Source: Magnolia sinica (Eukaryota > Streptophyta > Magnoliopsida > Magnoliales > Magnoliaceae). From it: DNA of 64,000 bases. Positions 24,710 to 36,909 of the stretch are shown in pieces; the stretch's first letter is position 1; each line of letters starts with the position of its first letter. The DNA is taken from positions 19,427,586 through 19,491,585 of the forward strand of contig NC_080589.1 of NCBI RefSeq assembly GCF_029962835.1, read 5' to 3'. The translations under genes were made by a program, and so were the position numbers. The notes below the pieces were generated by a model that worked only from the letters and a program-made list of their open reading frames with translations, had not been told where the DNA came from and made no database searches.

Positions 24710-27160
24710 AGGAAAAAATGTTATTATCCACACTGTTCATCCCTTTAGCTAGCTCATTTTAGGGCATGCGCAGGAAAAAGAGGTAGATCTAAAGCTCAAG
24801 TGGAACACATCATAAGAAATAATGGGAATTGAACTCCTACCATTGAAAGATTTTTTAGGGCCTTAAAAGTTTTTGGATTAAACTGATATTTTTGTGATAT
24901 TTTTGTTTTCCCTTTGTCTATGACTTCGTGACCTTATGAAAAGGTTGGATGATAAATAAACATCAATGTGGGTCTTAGTGAAAAAATAGCTTTCAACAGT
25001 TGTTATCTTTATAATCATTATTTCTTAAGGTGTGGCCCATTCTACTTTGGGATTTGCCTCATTTTTGGACTCATACCCTAAAATATGTTGTTAAAAAGGT
25101 TGGATGGTGTGGATAAGTCACATACATCACGATGGGGTCCACAAGTTTAAATCAATACAGGCATTGTTTTTTGGACTCATTTTCAAGATGTAATTCCTGC
25201 TGATTTAAGGCTGGTGGGAAACTTAAAAATCAAATAACCTCTAATTAACACCTATCCTAGAATTGAGTCTATATGATGAGCTATCTCGGGTTACTTGATC
25301 GATGATTCCCTATCGTTGATGCTGATGCTTTATCAATACTTTAGCTTCAAAATTAAATACCTTGCATGCAATACTCTATTGAAATGACGAGGTAATGTAA
25401 GGCTGGTAAAATATTTACAACTAATAAGGTAGTTGGAATTCTAGAAAATTTACCTAGAAGATTCAAATTTTCATTGCTAATTTGGATCGCTCACTTTTCA
25501 CTTTTAATCCTTCACTTGTAGCCATCAATTGATGATTCAAATTTATTTATCAATGTGATGTTATAAATGTATACAGTGCACAATGTGTTCCACAAATTTA
25601 ATGGTGTAGATAGCTTATGCATCTTGGCACATGAGGAGATGAGTCACTGCCTTTTTAAAATAATTCAAAACTTAACATAATAACCTATAAATCCTCAATT
25701 AAGGTAAAAGGCAAGCGGATTAGGGGAGACTCCAGCCTTACCGTGGGTTTACCATAGGGCCCACCTTGATGTATGTACTATGTATCCACACCATCCAACC
25801 ATTTTTCCAGATCATTTTATAAAGTTAGCCGAAAAATAAAACATATCCTATTATCAGGTGGACCATATGTGTTGATTGACCATCAATGGGATAAGAGAGT
25901 TTTGGATAAAGCTAATAATCTTTTTATCCCCTTCATCCAGGCTTATCTGAGCTTATCAACAGATTATATGGTAAATAAACACTGCGGAACCATTAAGATG
26001 CGCCCTAAAAAGTTTTTAATAGTACGGCAGTCAATCACCACTATGTCTTATGGTACGGTCGACTTGATAATTTGATCTGCTTCAAAAAGATGATGCTCTT
26101 GAATTATTTAAAAAGCAGATCGATGGCGTGGATACATTATAAATACGAAAAGATGAGCCCACGGGGGGACGCGGTTTGCATCCTACCCTGGGGTCCACCG
26201 TGATGTAATTATTTTATTCATGCCGTTGAATACTACTTTTCTCGGATCATTTTAAGTACGATCATAAAAATGAGGCAGGTCCACAGCTCCGGTGGACCAC
26301 ACTAAAGGAAGTACTGACAATGACACCCACCATTAAACCTTTCTAAAGGCCAACATGATTTTTTTACCATCCAACCTCATCATAAGGTCATGTAGGCGTG
26401 GATGAAGTGAAAACACAAATATCAGCTTCATCCAAAACTTCTCCCGCTCTCAAGAAGTTTTTAATGGTGGATGTTCAATTCCTACTTTGTGGTCCACTTA
26501 AGCACGAAACCTGCCTCATTTTTTTTAATTGTGTCTTAAAATGATCCTAGAAAAGCGTTGAATGGCGTAGATAAAATATTTACATCATGGTGTGCCCCAT
26601 AGAGCCCTGCCTGCGGTGGGGGTTGGATGCAAAATGCATCCGAGCCACGCAACCCCGTGGTAGGACGCGGATTGCGTCCTACCTGGGCAGGGCTCGGTAG
26701 GACTCATCGTGATATGAGTGTTTTATCCATGCTGTTAATCATTTTTCTCAGATTAGTATAAAATATCATTTAAAACATTAGGCAGAAATAAGGCTTAAGT
26801 TGGCTACAAATTAGGCATCACACTTTCACCATTAAAAACTTCTTGGTAGCTGGAGAAGTTTAGTATCAAGCTGATATTTATTTTTTCGCTTCATCCACGT
26901 CTAAATGACCTCATTAATAGGTTGGATGGTAAAAAAAATAAATCACGGTGGCCCTTAGAAAGGTTTCAACAGTGGGTGTCATTATCACTGCAGCTTCTTT
27001 TGGTGTGGTCTATTGGAGCTGTGGACTTACTTCATTTTTTATTTTATTTTTTCAGATTTAAAATCATTTAGGAGAAAATATAAATGGCGTGGATAAAACA
27101 CTTATATCACGATGGGCACCACATAGCCCTGCCCGGATGGATTACCGTCCGGGCAGGGGT
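24710..27160. repeat. GGGCCCAC-family cluster
   Basis: Four copies in tandem-like order: about 24710-25150, 25745-26165, 26195-26610 and 26690-27130. Each opens with a TTATCCA-C-CGTTCAWCC block and closes with its inverse plus CATCACGATGGGG-like ends. Short GC-rich linkers with GACGCGGATTGCGTCC separate the last copies. At 27127-27158 a perfect 11-bp hairpin (CCCTGCCCGGA and its complement, 10-base loop) is followed by GGACGC/GCGTCC arms at 27162-27178. The Tat retrotransposon inserted just to the right of this cluster. Confidence 0.6.
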
Positions 27161-27276
27161 AGGACGCAATCCGCGTCCCCCGCAGTAAGAGCCGCACTTG
27201 CGTGAGGAGGCCGGGGTCTCACCTGATCTGCAAAGTACGCCCCTGGTTACGTATGCACAGAAAATAGTGGACAGTG

Positions 27277-27281
27277 ACGTC
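27277..27281. repeat. Target-site duplication ACGTC (left)
   Basis: ACGTC precedes the 5' LTR and recurs at 36905-36909 after the 3' LTR. Confidence 0.95.
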
Positions 27282-27823
27282 TGTTGGGGACAAAAGATAC
27301 GGAGTTCGGAGACTCGGACTCTATGCCTCGGGTCGCCAAAGGATGTGTCAGATCCGAGGCATGGTTTACTGAACCGAGACAGAAGATGAGTCGGTTCGGA
27401 CAACACATCAGCGATCCGGGCATGCATCGGGCCGATCTTCTTGCCGGATCAGCTAGCGCAAGATAAAGCCTCATCCCGGATATCTTGGAAGAAGATCCCC
27501 GACCCCGAAGCTCATGGGATCGAATGAAGGCTGGAGATGGGCACGATCCTATCTCCGTGATACCAGGAGAGAATCCCGCGCATGATATCAGGAGGAGAAT
27601 CCTCGCACGATTGAATGCTCCAGCAGCTATAAAAGAGGAACCTCCATCGTCTCGGAGGATAAGGCAAAAATTCTATCTCAAAACCCCTTAATACGCTTAG
27701 ACCCAGAATCCAGGCCTGACTTTGGCATCGGAGGGTCCCCTGCTTAAGCCAGGGTCTCCTTTGTCCTCTTTTTGTGCAGGTATACGAAGGTCTAAGAGGG
27801 CGAACCAGATATTCGCATCAACA
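27282..27823 (+). repeat. 5' LTR
   Basis: 542 bp from TGTTGGGGACAAAAG to CGCATCAACA. A TATA box (TATAAAA, 27628-27634) is followed about 30 bp on by the probable transcription start, giving a U3 of about 375 bp. Confidence 0.95.
27628..27634 (+). promoter_or_regulatory. LTR TATA box
   Basis: TATAAAA in CAGCTATAAAAGAGG. The same box in the 3' LTR is at 36709-36715. Confidence 0.8.
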
Positions 27824-27826
27824 GTT

Positions 27827-27835
27827 TGGCGCCGT
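27827..27835 (+). other. Primer-binding site (tRNA-Asp type)
   Basis: TGGCGCCGT lies three bases after the 5' LTR and matches the complement of the 3' end of plant tRNA-Asp. The match weakens after nine bases, as is common in this lineage. Confidence 0.7.
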
Positions 27836-27884
27836 CTGTGGGAACCGTACAAAAAAGCCATCTCATACTTCTATATTGAGTTCC

Positions 27885-30800
27885 ATGGTGATGACTAGAA
27901 GGACGGTCCCAGAAGAAGATTTGAATGAGATTGCGATTACAGGGCCAGCGGGTCCAGTCACGGTCCCCGCAGCCCAGAACCCACCTAATAACCGCCAACG
28001 AGGAGCGACCAGAACAAGCAACAATCAGCGGGGTCGCGACGATGGGCGGTTGGACAAGGAGGTTCAAGAAATCCGGTCTGATATGAATATGATGAAGCAG
28101 ATGCTGGAACGAATGTATCAGCAGCAAATGCAGCCACTCCCGCATCCTCAAGGGGAGACAGCGCACGTACCGACTGTGGCGGGTGATCCTCAACCTTCCG
28201 CGCCGCAATCTTTCCGGCCGAGCCAACCCCAAGGCGAATCAGAACCATCTCCAGCGCAGTCGGCCAACGCTTCCCTGCCCTCGACCGATCTTCGACACGA
28301 GATAGAGCGAAGAAGGCGCAACCCCCCTTCCATGGAAGGCACAACGGAGAGCAGTGAACCTTGGAAAGCCGATATTCAAAATTTTAAAAGAGAAGTGCGG
28401 GAAGAAATGGCGAAAGAGATGGCAGACATAAAGCATGGCCGGAATATGTACTCGGCCAGATCCGAAGCCAAGGCGTCCCCCTTTGTGGACTCGGTAATGA
28501 AGGCTCGGTTGCCCGAGAGGTTTCGCTTACCTCAGATCACTCCTTTCACCGGCAAGACCGACCCGACGGAGCACATCGAATGCTTCAGAACCTATATGGA
28601 GCTCCACGATGCCTCGGATGCAGTGATGTGTCGGGCCTTTTCTCTTACGTTGACCGATGTAGCTCGACTGTGGTTCAAACAGTTGAAACCAAAGTCCATC
28701 GGCTCATTCGTTGAGCTGAGCGACGCCTTCCTCACAAACTTCATCGGCGGAAAAAAGAAATTGAAGCCCCCTGCACATCTGAACAACATAGTTCAAAAGC
28801 AGGGAGAGCTATTGAAAGACTATATCAAGCGTTTCAATTTCGAATCCCTTCAGGTTCGAAAACATTCAGAAGAAACGGCTCTCAATGCGCTCATGCAAGG
28901 AGTTAGAGATAAGCCATTCCTGGCATCTCTAGACAAAACTCCGCCCGATACTCTGGCAGAATTTATGGCGCGGTCAGATAAGTATGCAAACGCCGAAGAA
29001 ACGCGAATTCTGCGTGAAACCAAAACTTTGGTCAAAGAGTCGGCCAAAAAGGAAGCCGACTCGGCCGGAGGAAGGAAACGCAAGGATGATCAAGCGCATG
29101 ATGAGCGAAGGTCAGGCAAACGGCCAGATCGAAGATTTTCCATATATACCCCCCTGAACAAGACTCAGGAACAGGTATTGATGGAAATAAAAAACGAAGG
29201 CTTTGTCAACTGGCCCAGTAAGCTCAGGAGTAATCCTAATCGGCGGGACAAGGATAAATACTGCCATTATCACCGTGATCACGGGCATAACACAAGTGAT
29301 TGCCGACACCTGAAGGAAGAGATCGAACGACTCATAAGGGACGGCCGACTCAAAGAGCATGTGGTTAAAGCTGGGGAAGCTGAGGGACGTCCGACCGAGA
29401 GTCAGCCCATGGAAGAAATCCGGACAATTATCGGCGGCCCACGAGGTGGAGGCGACTCAAACAATGCTCGAAGGAATCACGCGAGGAAGCTCAGTCAGTC
29501 TAAGTCCGAGCTTATGATTATAGATCGGCCACCAAAGGAGAAGAAAAGGGAAAGATATTGCATCTCGTTTACAGAGGAAGATGCCCGAGGTATCTATCAC
29601 CCCCACGATGACGCATTGATTGTCACCCTGACTATCGCTAACCGAAAAGTGTTCCGGATACTCGTCGATACGGGGTCATCTGCAGACGTGTTATTTACAC
29701 AGGCGTTCGACAAAATGGGGATCGAACGATCCATGCTACGCCCAGTTCGAACCCCGTTAATCGGTTTCTCCGGAGGACAGGTACTGCCTGAAGGGATTGT
29801 CTCGTTACCACTCACTGCTGGTAGTGCCCCACATCAGACGACGATGATGGTTGATTTCTTGGTCGTCGATCAACCCTCAGTATACAACGCAATACTTGGC
29901 CGACCTTCATTAAGTCTCCTCCAAGCCGTGGTATCTACATACCATCTTTCACTGAAATTCCCGACTGACTCGGGAGTAGGAATTGTCAAAGGAGACCAGC
30001 AAGATGCGAGGCGTTGTTACATGATAGCTGTAAAGGGAACCGCCGACAAAAGTCCGATCAACATATCAACGATCGAATCATTGGACCCTCGGGGCGAGAA
30101 TTATGAACGAGGGCAGCCGGTCGAAGATCTTATCTCAGTCCCGTTGGTCGAGACAGATGGATTCAAGACGGTACGAATTGGCTCGTCTTTACAGTCCCCC
30201 TTGAAAGAAAAGCTGATGGCCCTGCTCCGTAGGTACGCCGACGTATTTGCCTGGTGTCATGAAGATATGCCCGGAATCGACCCCTCTGTGATGACTCACC
30301 GACTCAACATCGATCCATCATATCGACCGATCCGACAGAAGCGACGACCGCTCGGCCCTGAACGATACGCCATCATTGAAGAAGAAGTCAACAAACTCCT
30401 CCAGGCTAATTTCATAGAAGAAATACACTATCCAGAATGGGTCGCGAATGTCGTGCTTGTAAAGAAATCCAGCGGGAAGTGGCGAGTCTGTATTGATTAT
30501 ACTGACTTAAATAAAGCCTGCCCGAAGGACAGCTTTCCGCTTCCGAGGATAGACCAGCTAGTAGATAGTACCGCCGGGCATGAGCTCCTTAGCTTCATGG
30601 ATGCATATTCAGGGTATAATCAAATTGTAATGCATCAAACAGACAAATCAAAAACTACATTTGTCACCGACAAAGGCCTTTATTATTACCGAGTGATGCC
30701 CTTTGGTCTGAAGAATGCCGGCGCAACTTATCAAAGATTAGTTAACAAAATCTTTGCTCGGCTTATAGGCCGAACCATGGAAGTATACATTGACGACATG

Positions 30801-33215
30801 CTCGTCAAAAGTATACACGCGGCAGATCATGTGGATGATTTGGAAGAAATGTTCCTCATCCTACGGAAGTTTCGGATGAAGTTGAACCCGAGTAAATGCG
30901 CTTTTGGGGTGGGCTCTGGAAAGTTCCTCGGTTTCTTGGTTAGTCAGCGAGGAATAGAAGCAAACCCTGAGAAGATAAAGGCTTTGATTGATATGGAATC
31001 CCCTAAAACCATTAAGGACATCCAAAGGTTGACTGGACGAATCGCAGCATTTAATCGGTTCCTGTCCAAAGCCACGGATAAGTGTCTCCTTTTCTTCAAA
31101 CAGTTGAAAGAAAGACAAACAATGGGTTGGACGGAAGAATGTGAAGCGGCATTCCAACAATTAAAATCATATCTCGGCTCTCCACCTCTCTTATCAAAAC
31201 CCGAACTAGGGGAGTCCCTGCTCCTTTACCTAGCAGTATCCGAGGCAGCGGTTAGCTCGGCTTTGATACGAGAATCCGAAGGAAAGCAACTGCCGGTTTA
31301 TTACGTCAGCAAAGCGTTATTGCCAGCAGAAACGAGATACCCAAGCTTGGAAAAAGTGGCCTTGGCTTTAATAACTTCCTCTCGCCGACTCAGGCCGTAT
31401 TTCCATGCCCATACCATCATCGTGGTGACCGATCTTCCGCTTCGCCAGGTATTGCAGAAACCAGAAGCGTCCGGCCGACTCACAAAGTGGGCTATCGAAC
31501 TGAGTGAGTTTGACATTCAATACAGACCGAAGGTAGCAATCAAAGGGCAAGCCGTAGCTGATTTTATTGCCGAGGGAACACCACCAACCGAACTCCCGGT
31601 CAACGATATGCCAAAGGATGTTGCAGTTCCAACAACAACCGCTCCCCCGACCCTACCCTGCCCTATTCCCTGGAAACTGTTTGTCGACGGTTCTTCCAAC
31701 TCGAAGGCAAGTGGGGCTGGGATTGTGCTGGAGACCCCCGATCATACCTATATACAGTATGCCTTACGACTTGGATTCCAAGCGTCGAACAATACGGCAG
31801 AATATGAAGCATTGTTACTCGGCCTCCGACTCGCCGCCAGCATGGAAGTCACGCACCTAAGTGTTTTCAGCGATTCTCAGTTGGTTGTTAATCAAGTTAC
31901 CGGTGTATACCAGACACGGAAAGAACAGTTAAGAGCATACATGAAGAAAGCGAAAGAACTTATCAATGGATTTCAACTCTGTCGTGTCACTCGGATCCCT
32001 CGAACAGAAAACGGCAAAGCCGATTTATTAGCAAAGCTCGCCTCCGCCGATGAAGATGATATACCCAGATCCGTCCCTGTCGAATACGTCGATAAGCCAA
32101 GTATAAACGAACCAATTAGCGGGGCCATCAATACGATCGACTCGGAACCTTCCTGGATCGATCCAATCCGCCAATATCTTGACGAGGGAAAGCTGCCTGA
32201 AGATCGTGCCGAGGCTCGACGAGTTAAGATCCGAGCCTCCCGTTACACCATACTCAACGGATCCCTCTATAAGAAAGGTTACTACGCTCCGTTGCTGCGG
32301 TGCCTCAAACCCAGTGAGGCGAACTATGTATTACGTGAAATCCATGAAGGAATCTATGGAAACCACTCTGGAGGGCGATCTCTCGCCCACAAGGTCCTAC
32401 GACAGGGATATTACTGGCCCACTATTCAACACGACGCTCGCAAGCTCGTCCAAAAATGCGACAAATGTCAACGGTTCGCGGCAATTCCGAGGCAAGCCCC
32501 CGAGGCACTGACGCCAATGACTGGTCCCTGGCCCTTCGCACAGTGGGGTGTCGACATCATAGGTCCACTCCCTATGGGAAAAGGTCAGACCAAGTTTGCT
32601 GTGGTAGCAGTGGATTATTTTACGAAATGGGCCGAGGCAGAGCCATTAGCTAAAATAACCGAGCAGAAGATCACCGAGTTTGTGTGGAAAAACATTATCT
32701 GCCGATTCGGAGTACCCCGCACCATTATTACAGACAATGGAAGGCAATTCGATAATAGAAGCTTTCGCGAGATGTGCGGCAACCTCGGAATCAGAAACGT
32801 CTATTCTTCGCCTCATCATCCTCAAACTAACGAACAAGTAGAAGTGGTTAACAAGATTATCAAGCAACATTTACGGACCAAGCTTGACCGGGCCAAAGGA
32901 GCATGGGCCGAAGAGCTCCCGAAAATTCTTTGGGCTTACCGAACTACAGCTCAAACCGCCACAGGAGAAACCCCCTTTTCGCTCGCGTACGGCTCGGAAG
33001 CCGTCACTCCCGTTGAAATCGGATTACCTTCGGCTCGAATCACTTCGTTCAATGCGGAAGAAAATGAAGAACTCCTTGCACTCGGGCTCGACCTTCTGGA
33101 CGAACAAAGGGAAGTAGCGCGGCTGCGCACGGAGGCACGGCAACGACAAGTGGCTCGGTTCTACAATACCCGAGTTAAGATCAGGAGGTTTCGAATGGGA
33201 GATATAGTTCTCTGA
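27885..33215 (+). pseudogene. Gag-Pol polyprotein, stop near C-terminus
   Basis: From ATG 27885 the frame gives 1,776 residues (an upstream extension only runs into the LTR). In order: Gag core about 205-330 (PERFRLPQITPFTGKTDPTE); a C-X2-H-X4-H-X4-C knuckle near 459; aspartic protease ILVDTGSSADVLF near 591; reverse transcriptase about 865-1040 with YIDDMLVKS near 967; the gypsy RNase H/connection; a second, archaeal-type RNase H from about 1264 (LFVDGSSNSKASGAG, NNTAEYEA, FSDSQLVV); integrase with an HHCC zinc region near 1485-1525 and DDE residues in WGVDIIGPL, ITDNGRQF and QVEVVNK. A TGA at 33213-33215 interrupts the integrase C-terminal region; the same frame stays open for 58 codons to TAG at 33387-33389. 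All catalytic motifs precede the stop. The integrase carries NEQ where NGQ is usual. No chromodomain is seen, as in Tat elements. Confidence 0.92.
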
Positions 33216-33389
33216 AAAGTATTTTCCAATACCAAGGAATTTGGATCGGGTACGTTGGGGCCCAATTGGGAAGGACCCTATATCGTCTCGGGCACCATCC
33301 GACCAGGAACGTATCGGCTAGAAGATCTAAACGGACAATCGTTGCCTCATCCTTGGAACGCTGAGCACCTCAAGATTTACTATCCTTAG

Positions 33390-33540
33390 TACTCAATGTT
33401 TAAAAACTCTGAACTAAGAAAGATTGAAGCCGAGTCAAATGAATAAAACTGAGCGTTTCCTTTCATTCATCAATCGCATGCGAGTACAACATGTGAGTAC
33501 ATCGAATTTAAAAAAAAAAAAAAAATACAAGGGGCCCTGG
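33390..33540. other. Convergent spacer between pol and antisense gene
   Basis: 150 bp between the end of the pol frame (plus) and the stop of the antisense gene (minus), with an A15 run at about 33511-33525. Transcripts from both sides would terminate here or overlap. Confidence 0.6.
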
Positions 33541-35880
33541 TTACTGTCCTCCGGTAGGAGCGGCACCCAAAGCGTTCTCGCATGTACCGGCCTCATCCCC
33601 AGCAGTGACTTCAGCAGCGGCGTCCGGATTCTCGGATTCTGAGGCTCCTCCTCCCTCGATTTCTGAGAGATCAAGGTCAGGAAAAGATTTCTTTATGTCT
33701 TTGACACATTCCAGATATCCGCTTTGGAACAAGCGATCCCTCTCATCCTCGAACTCCGCTGACTCAAGGAAAGCTTGGACGGCTTGGTCCCTAGCCTTCT
33801 CAGCCTCCCGAGTCTTCTCGTTGGCCTGCTGAATATGCTCCGCCGCCTCAAGCTTAGCCCGAGCCAAGTCATCTGCACAAGAAGCATGGGCTGCGAGAAC
33901 TCGTCGGTTCTCTTCTTCAGCTCTGGAAAGGAGAGCCGACACCCGAGCGACCTCGGCCTGCGCTTCATCAAGGGCTCTCTTGGAGAAAGCCGCCTCTGCT
34001 TTCGCGTCTTCGGCAGCTTTCCGGGCAAGGGCCGCCTCGCCTGTCAGAACGCCGACCCGAGTTTCGGCTTCCTCGCGTCGCCCTTCGGCCTCCGACAGAA
34101 GAGCCTGCAGCCGATGAGTCGAAGATAACTCTTTGCTGGCCTTAATCAAGCAGGGAGCGAGTTCAAAAAGCACCCTTGCTGCATGGCCGACGGTTTGCGA
34201 TGAAGGAGCGTTGTAGAGGCTGATGAACTCTTTTTCGCCCCCATGGGCTAAGGCCCAGGGAACCATCCCCGACACCACCTTCTGCAGGACGGACGGCCCT
34301 TCTTGGTTCGTTTCCTCCCCTCTGGAGGACGCAGTCCTCGTCTCTTCTTCCCCTCTGGAAGACGCAGCCCTAGCCTCTTCCTCCTGTCTCGGAACATCCG
34401 TCGCAACGTGTCCCGAGTCGGGTGCCGCCTGAGGTTCCGAGGCTGCGGCCACCGTCGCTTCCACCCTTTCTTCCGGGTCAGAAATTACGACGACAGAAGG
34501 GGCGGAAGAACTCGCAGGCTCCCTCTCCTTCCGCACCACTCTTTGCCTCTTCGGCGGCCGAGGCTCCGACAGAAGGACTGATCGCGGAGGAGCCTTTAAC
34601 TTCGTAACTGCCCTAAGAGGAGGACGAGCCCCAGTCATTTCCGAGGGAGCCGGTTCAGGAGCAATCCTAAGATTGGGTCGAGCTTCGGGCAAATCTAAAA
34701 ATAATAAAAAAAATGAAGTAAGTCAGGGAAAATTCAGAAGATGCATGAGGATACATTTTCAATTACCTGTGACGGCCGAGTCTAGACCTGCGAGATGAAG
34801 ACGCTCCGGCTGTAAAAGCACCTTCCAGGACCTATCTGCTGGATCCAACGCCCTCAACTCTTTGATCCGAGCTGAAGCACTGGAGCCGAGCTTTGGCCGC
34901 TTCTTCGGAATATCTGCCAGACACAAGAACGTCAGACTCAGAATATTATGAAAATAAAAAAAAAGGGGGCAAGGGAGAAGACCCAAGTCACCTGCTCTCT
35001 GGAACGCCCGAGGAACACGAGCCTCGCAGGGCTCGGACTCAGCCGTCTCCCAGCGACCACAGGCCCAAAACCAACGTTCTCTCCAATGTTTGTTGGAAGT
35101 GGGAGGGTCAGTTATTAGGGAGCCGCCTCCGCCCCGCCAAGCAGCGAAGACATAAAAGCCGGGGTAGTTCGGGTTCACGCGCACTTGGTACAAGTGGAGA
35201 AACTCGTCGACTGTTAGCAGTGGCTGTTCCATCTCAGCCCACAACACCGCACACCCGAATAAGTTCCTCCACCCGTTCGGAACTATTTGCCCCGGGGCAA
35301 TCTGAATACGAGATAAAACTCCCCGGACAATGGCCTGAAGGGGCAGACGCAAGCCGCATTGCATTGAGACTTGGTAGATCGCGACCGCCCCAGCAGGAGG
35401 ATGATCCGGCAAGTCATTTGGACGGGGGAGATAAGTGATAACCGATTCGGGGATATGATACCCGATTCGGATTCTGTCTAAATCCGCCTCAGTCAAAACT
35501 GAAGGAACCGGGCCGCTTAGATCATCCCCCGATCCTTCTCCTTCAGACTCGGCGTGTGCCGACTCATCAACAGGAACCGACCCAGAGGTTCCCTCGGCAA
35601 TCAACATTTCCTCTTCTTCCTCCTCTTCTTCCTCTATGCCCCTTGAAAAATTAGGCCTTCCCGGGCGGGTTAATAAAGACGACCCACCATGAGAAGGATC
35701 AACGGAAGTAGGGCGCTCCGCCGGAGCTTCAGTAACCCTCTCAGAAAGAAAAGCAGCGTTCGCATCAACTGCTATCTCTGTCAGTAAGGAAGGCGATTCC
35801 GCAACATTCCAAAAACGTTGCGCTTCGCCTTCATCTCCGGAAACTCCCTCCTGGGGACTTCGAGGGCCTCTAGCCGCCAT
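33541..35880 (-). CDS. Antisense three-exon gene of the Tat element
   Basis: On the minus strand: exon 1 35880-34992, exon 2 34913-34767, exon 3 34694-33541. Joined they give 2,190 bp, 729 residues. Introns: 34991-34914 (78 bp, GT...AG, in frame) and 34766-34695 (72 bp, GT...AG, ending in a T-rich tract), with correct phase at both joins. I chose ATG 35880 (MAARGPRSPQE); two codons upstream in the open frame are not ATG. Residues about 130-275 match the 'putative gypsy-type transposon' domain (Pfam Transposase_28): IPESVITYLPRPNDLPDHPP, QCGLRLPLQAIV, NYPGFYVFAAWRGG and NKHWRERWFWACG. The C-terminal exon is Pro/Glu-rich, has a basic PPKRQRVVRKEREP stretch (possible nuclear signal) and a long Ala/Glu-rich coiled coil. 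An acidic EEEEEEEEE run lies near residue 90. Function is unknown. Extra antisense genes are known in Tat elements. Confidence 0.85.
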
Positions 35881-36058
35881 TATCACTAAATAAAGAGGAA
35901 GGAGAGACTCACCGGAGGGAGAAAGGAAAACGGAAATGGCGAAAGGAGACGCTGGCAGTTAAGAGAGAGGAAAGGAAGAAGACGCAAGACCAAAAAAGCT
36001 CCGAAGGAAAAGCAAAGCGGGAATGGCAGTAGAAGTTCGAAATGCGGGACCCCCACCA

Positions 36059-36065
36059 TTTTATA
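36059..36065 (-). promoter_or_regulatory. TATA box of the antisense gene
   Basis: TATAAAA on the minus strand, in CTTATAAAATGG, 179 bp upstream of ATG 35880. A start about 30 bp downstream would give a leader of about 150 nt. This would be an internal promoter, independent of the LTR. Confidence 0.6.
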
Positions 36066-36340
36066 AGATTGCCATGTAGCGGAAGCAATTAATGGGGAAA
36101 TGATTCGACGCCTGCATCGACTCCCCCACTCGACACGTGGCGCACGTCTACTGACGACAATAATGCCCTTGCTACGTGTCCAACCCTCATTGGCGGGGTG
36201 AGCGATTTGACGGCTGACGGCGCATGCGATGTCAGAAACTGAACCGTCTCCCGTCAAAGGCGACACAGAATGCATTAAATGACTACTTATTGTCTCGGAC
36301 TTAATATCAAGACATTCAAAGTTTAAGCAAAGTACACCTT

Positions 36341-36355
36341 AAAAAACAATGGGGA
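36341..36355 (+). other. Candidate polypurine tract
   Basis: AAAAAACAATGGGGA, 7 bp before the 3' LTR, is the only purine-rich tract at the expected place for plus-strand priming. It contains pyrimidine interruptions. Confidence 0.5.
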
Positions 36356-36362
36356 TTGTACT

Positions 36363-36904
36363 TGTTGGGGACAAAAGATACGGAGTTCGGAGACTCGGAC
36401 TCTATGCCTCGGGTCGCCAAAGGATGTGTCAGATCCGAGGCATGGTTTACTGAACCGAGACAGAAGATGAGTCGGTTCGGACGACACATCAGCGATCCGG
36501 GCATGCATCGGGCCGATCTTCTTGCCGGATCAGCCAGCGCAAGATAAAGCCTCATCCCGGATATCTTGGGAGAAGATCCCCGACCCCGAAGCTCACGGGA
36601 TCGAATGAAGGCTGGAGATGGGCACGATCCTATCTCCGCGATACCAGGAGAGAATCCCGCGCATGATATCAGGAGGAGAATCCTCGCACGATTGAATGCT
36701 CCAGCAACTATAAAAGAGGAACCTCCATCGTCTCAGAGGGTAAGGCAAAAATTCTGTCTCAAAACCCCTCAATACGCTTAGACCCAGAATCCAGGCCTGA
36801 CTTTGGCATCGGAGGGTCCCCTGCTTAAGCCAGGGTCTCCTTTGTCCTCTTTTTGTGCAGGTACACGAAGGTCTAAGAGGGCGAACCAGATATTCGCATC
36901 AACA
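36363..36904 (+). repeat. 3' LTR
   Basis: 542 bp, same ends as the 5' LTR, TATAAAA at 36709-36715. It differs from the 5' LTR by 11 transitions and no indels. ACGTC follows at 36905-36909. Confidence 0.95.
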
Positions 36905-36909
36905 ACGTC

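Larger units (their letters stand above)
27282..36904 (+). mobile_element. Complete Tat-lineage Ty3/gypsy element
   Basis: A 9,623-bp LTR retrotransposon: two 542-bp LTRs, ACGTC target duplication, primer-binding site, gag-pol on the plus strand and a spliced antisense gene near the 3' end. The archaeal-type second RNase H and the extra antisense gene place it in the Tat (Retand-like) lineage. The LTRs differ at 11 of 542 sites by my eye alignment (about 2 percent), and all 11 are transitions, as expected of 5-methylcytosine decay in a silenced element. One in-frame stop near the end of pol is the only break I found. Confidence 0.93.

Noticed and set aside
27774-27884. Gag N-terminal extension upstream of ATG 27885
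   Set aside because: It starts at a non-ATG codon inside the LTR and runs through the primer-binding site.
27792-32870. Numerous minus-strand open frames opposite gag-pol
   Set aside because: They are shadows of the coding strand with no motifs or splice logic.
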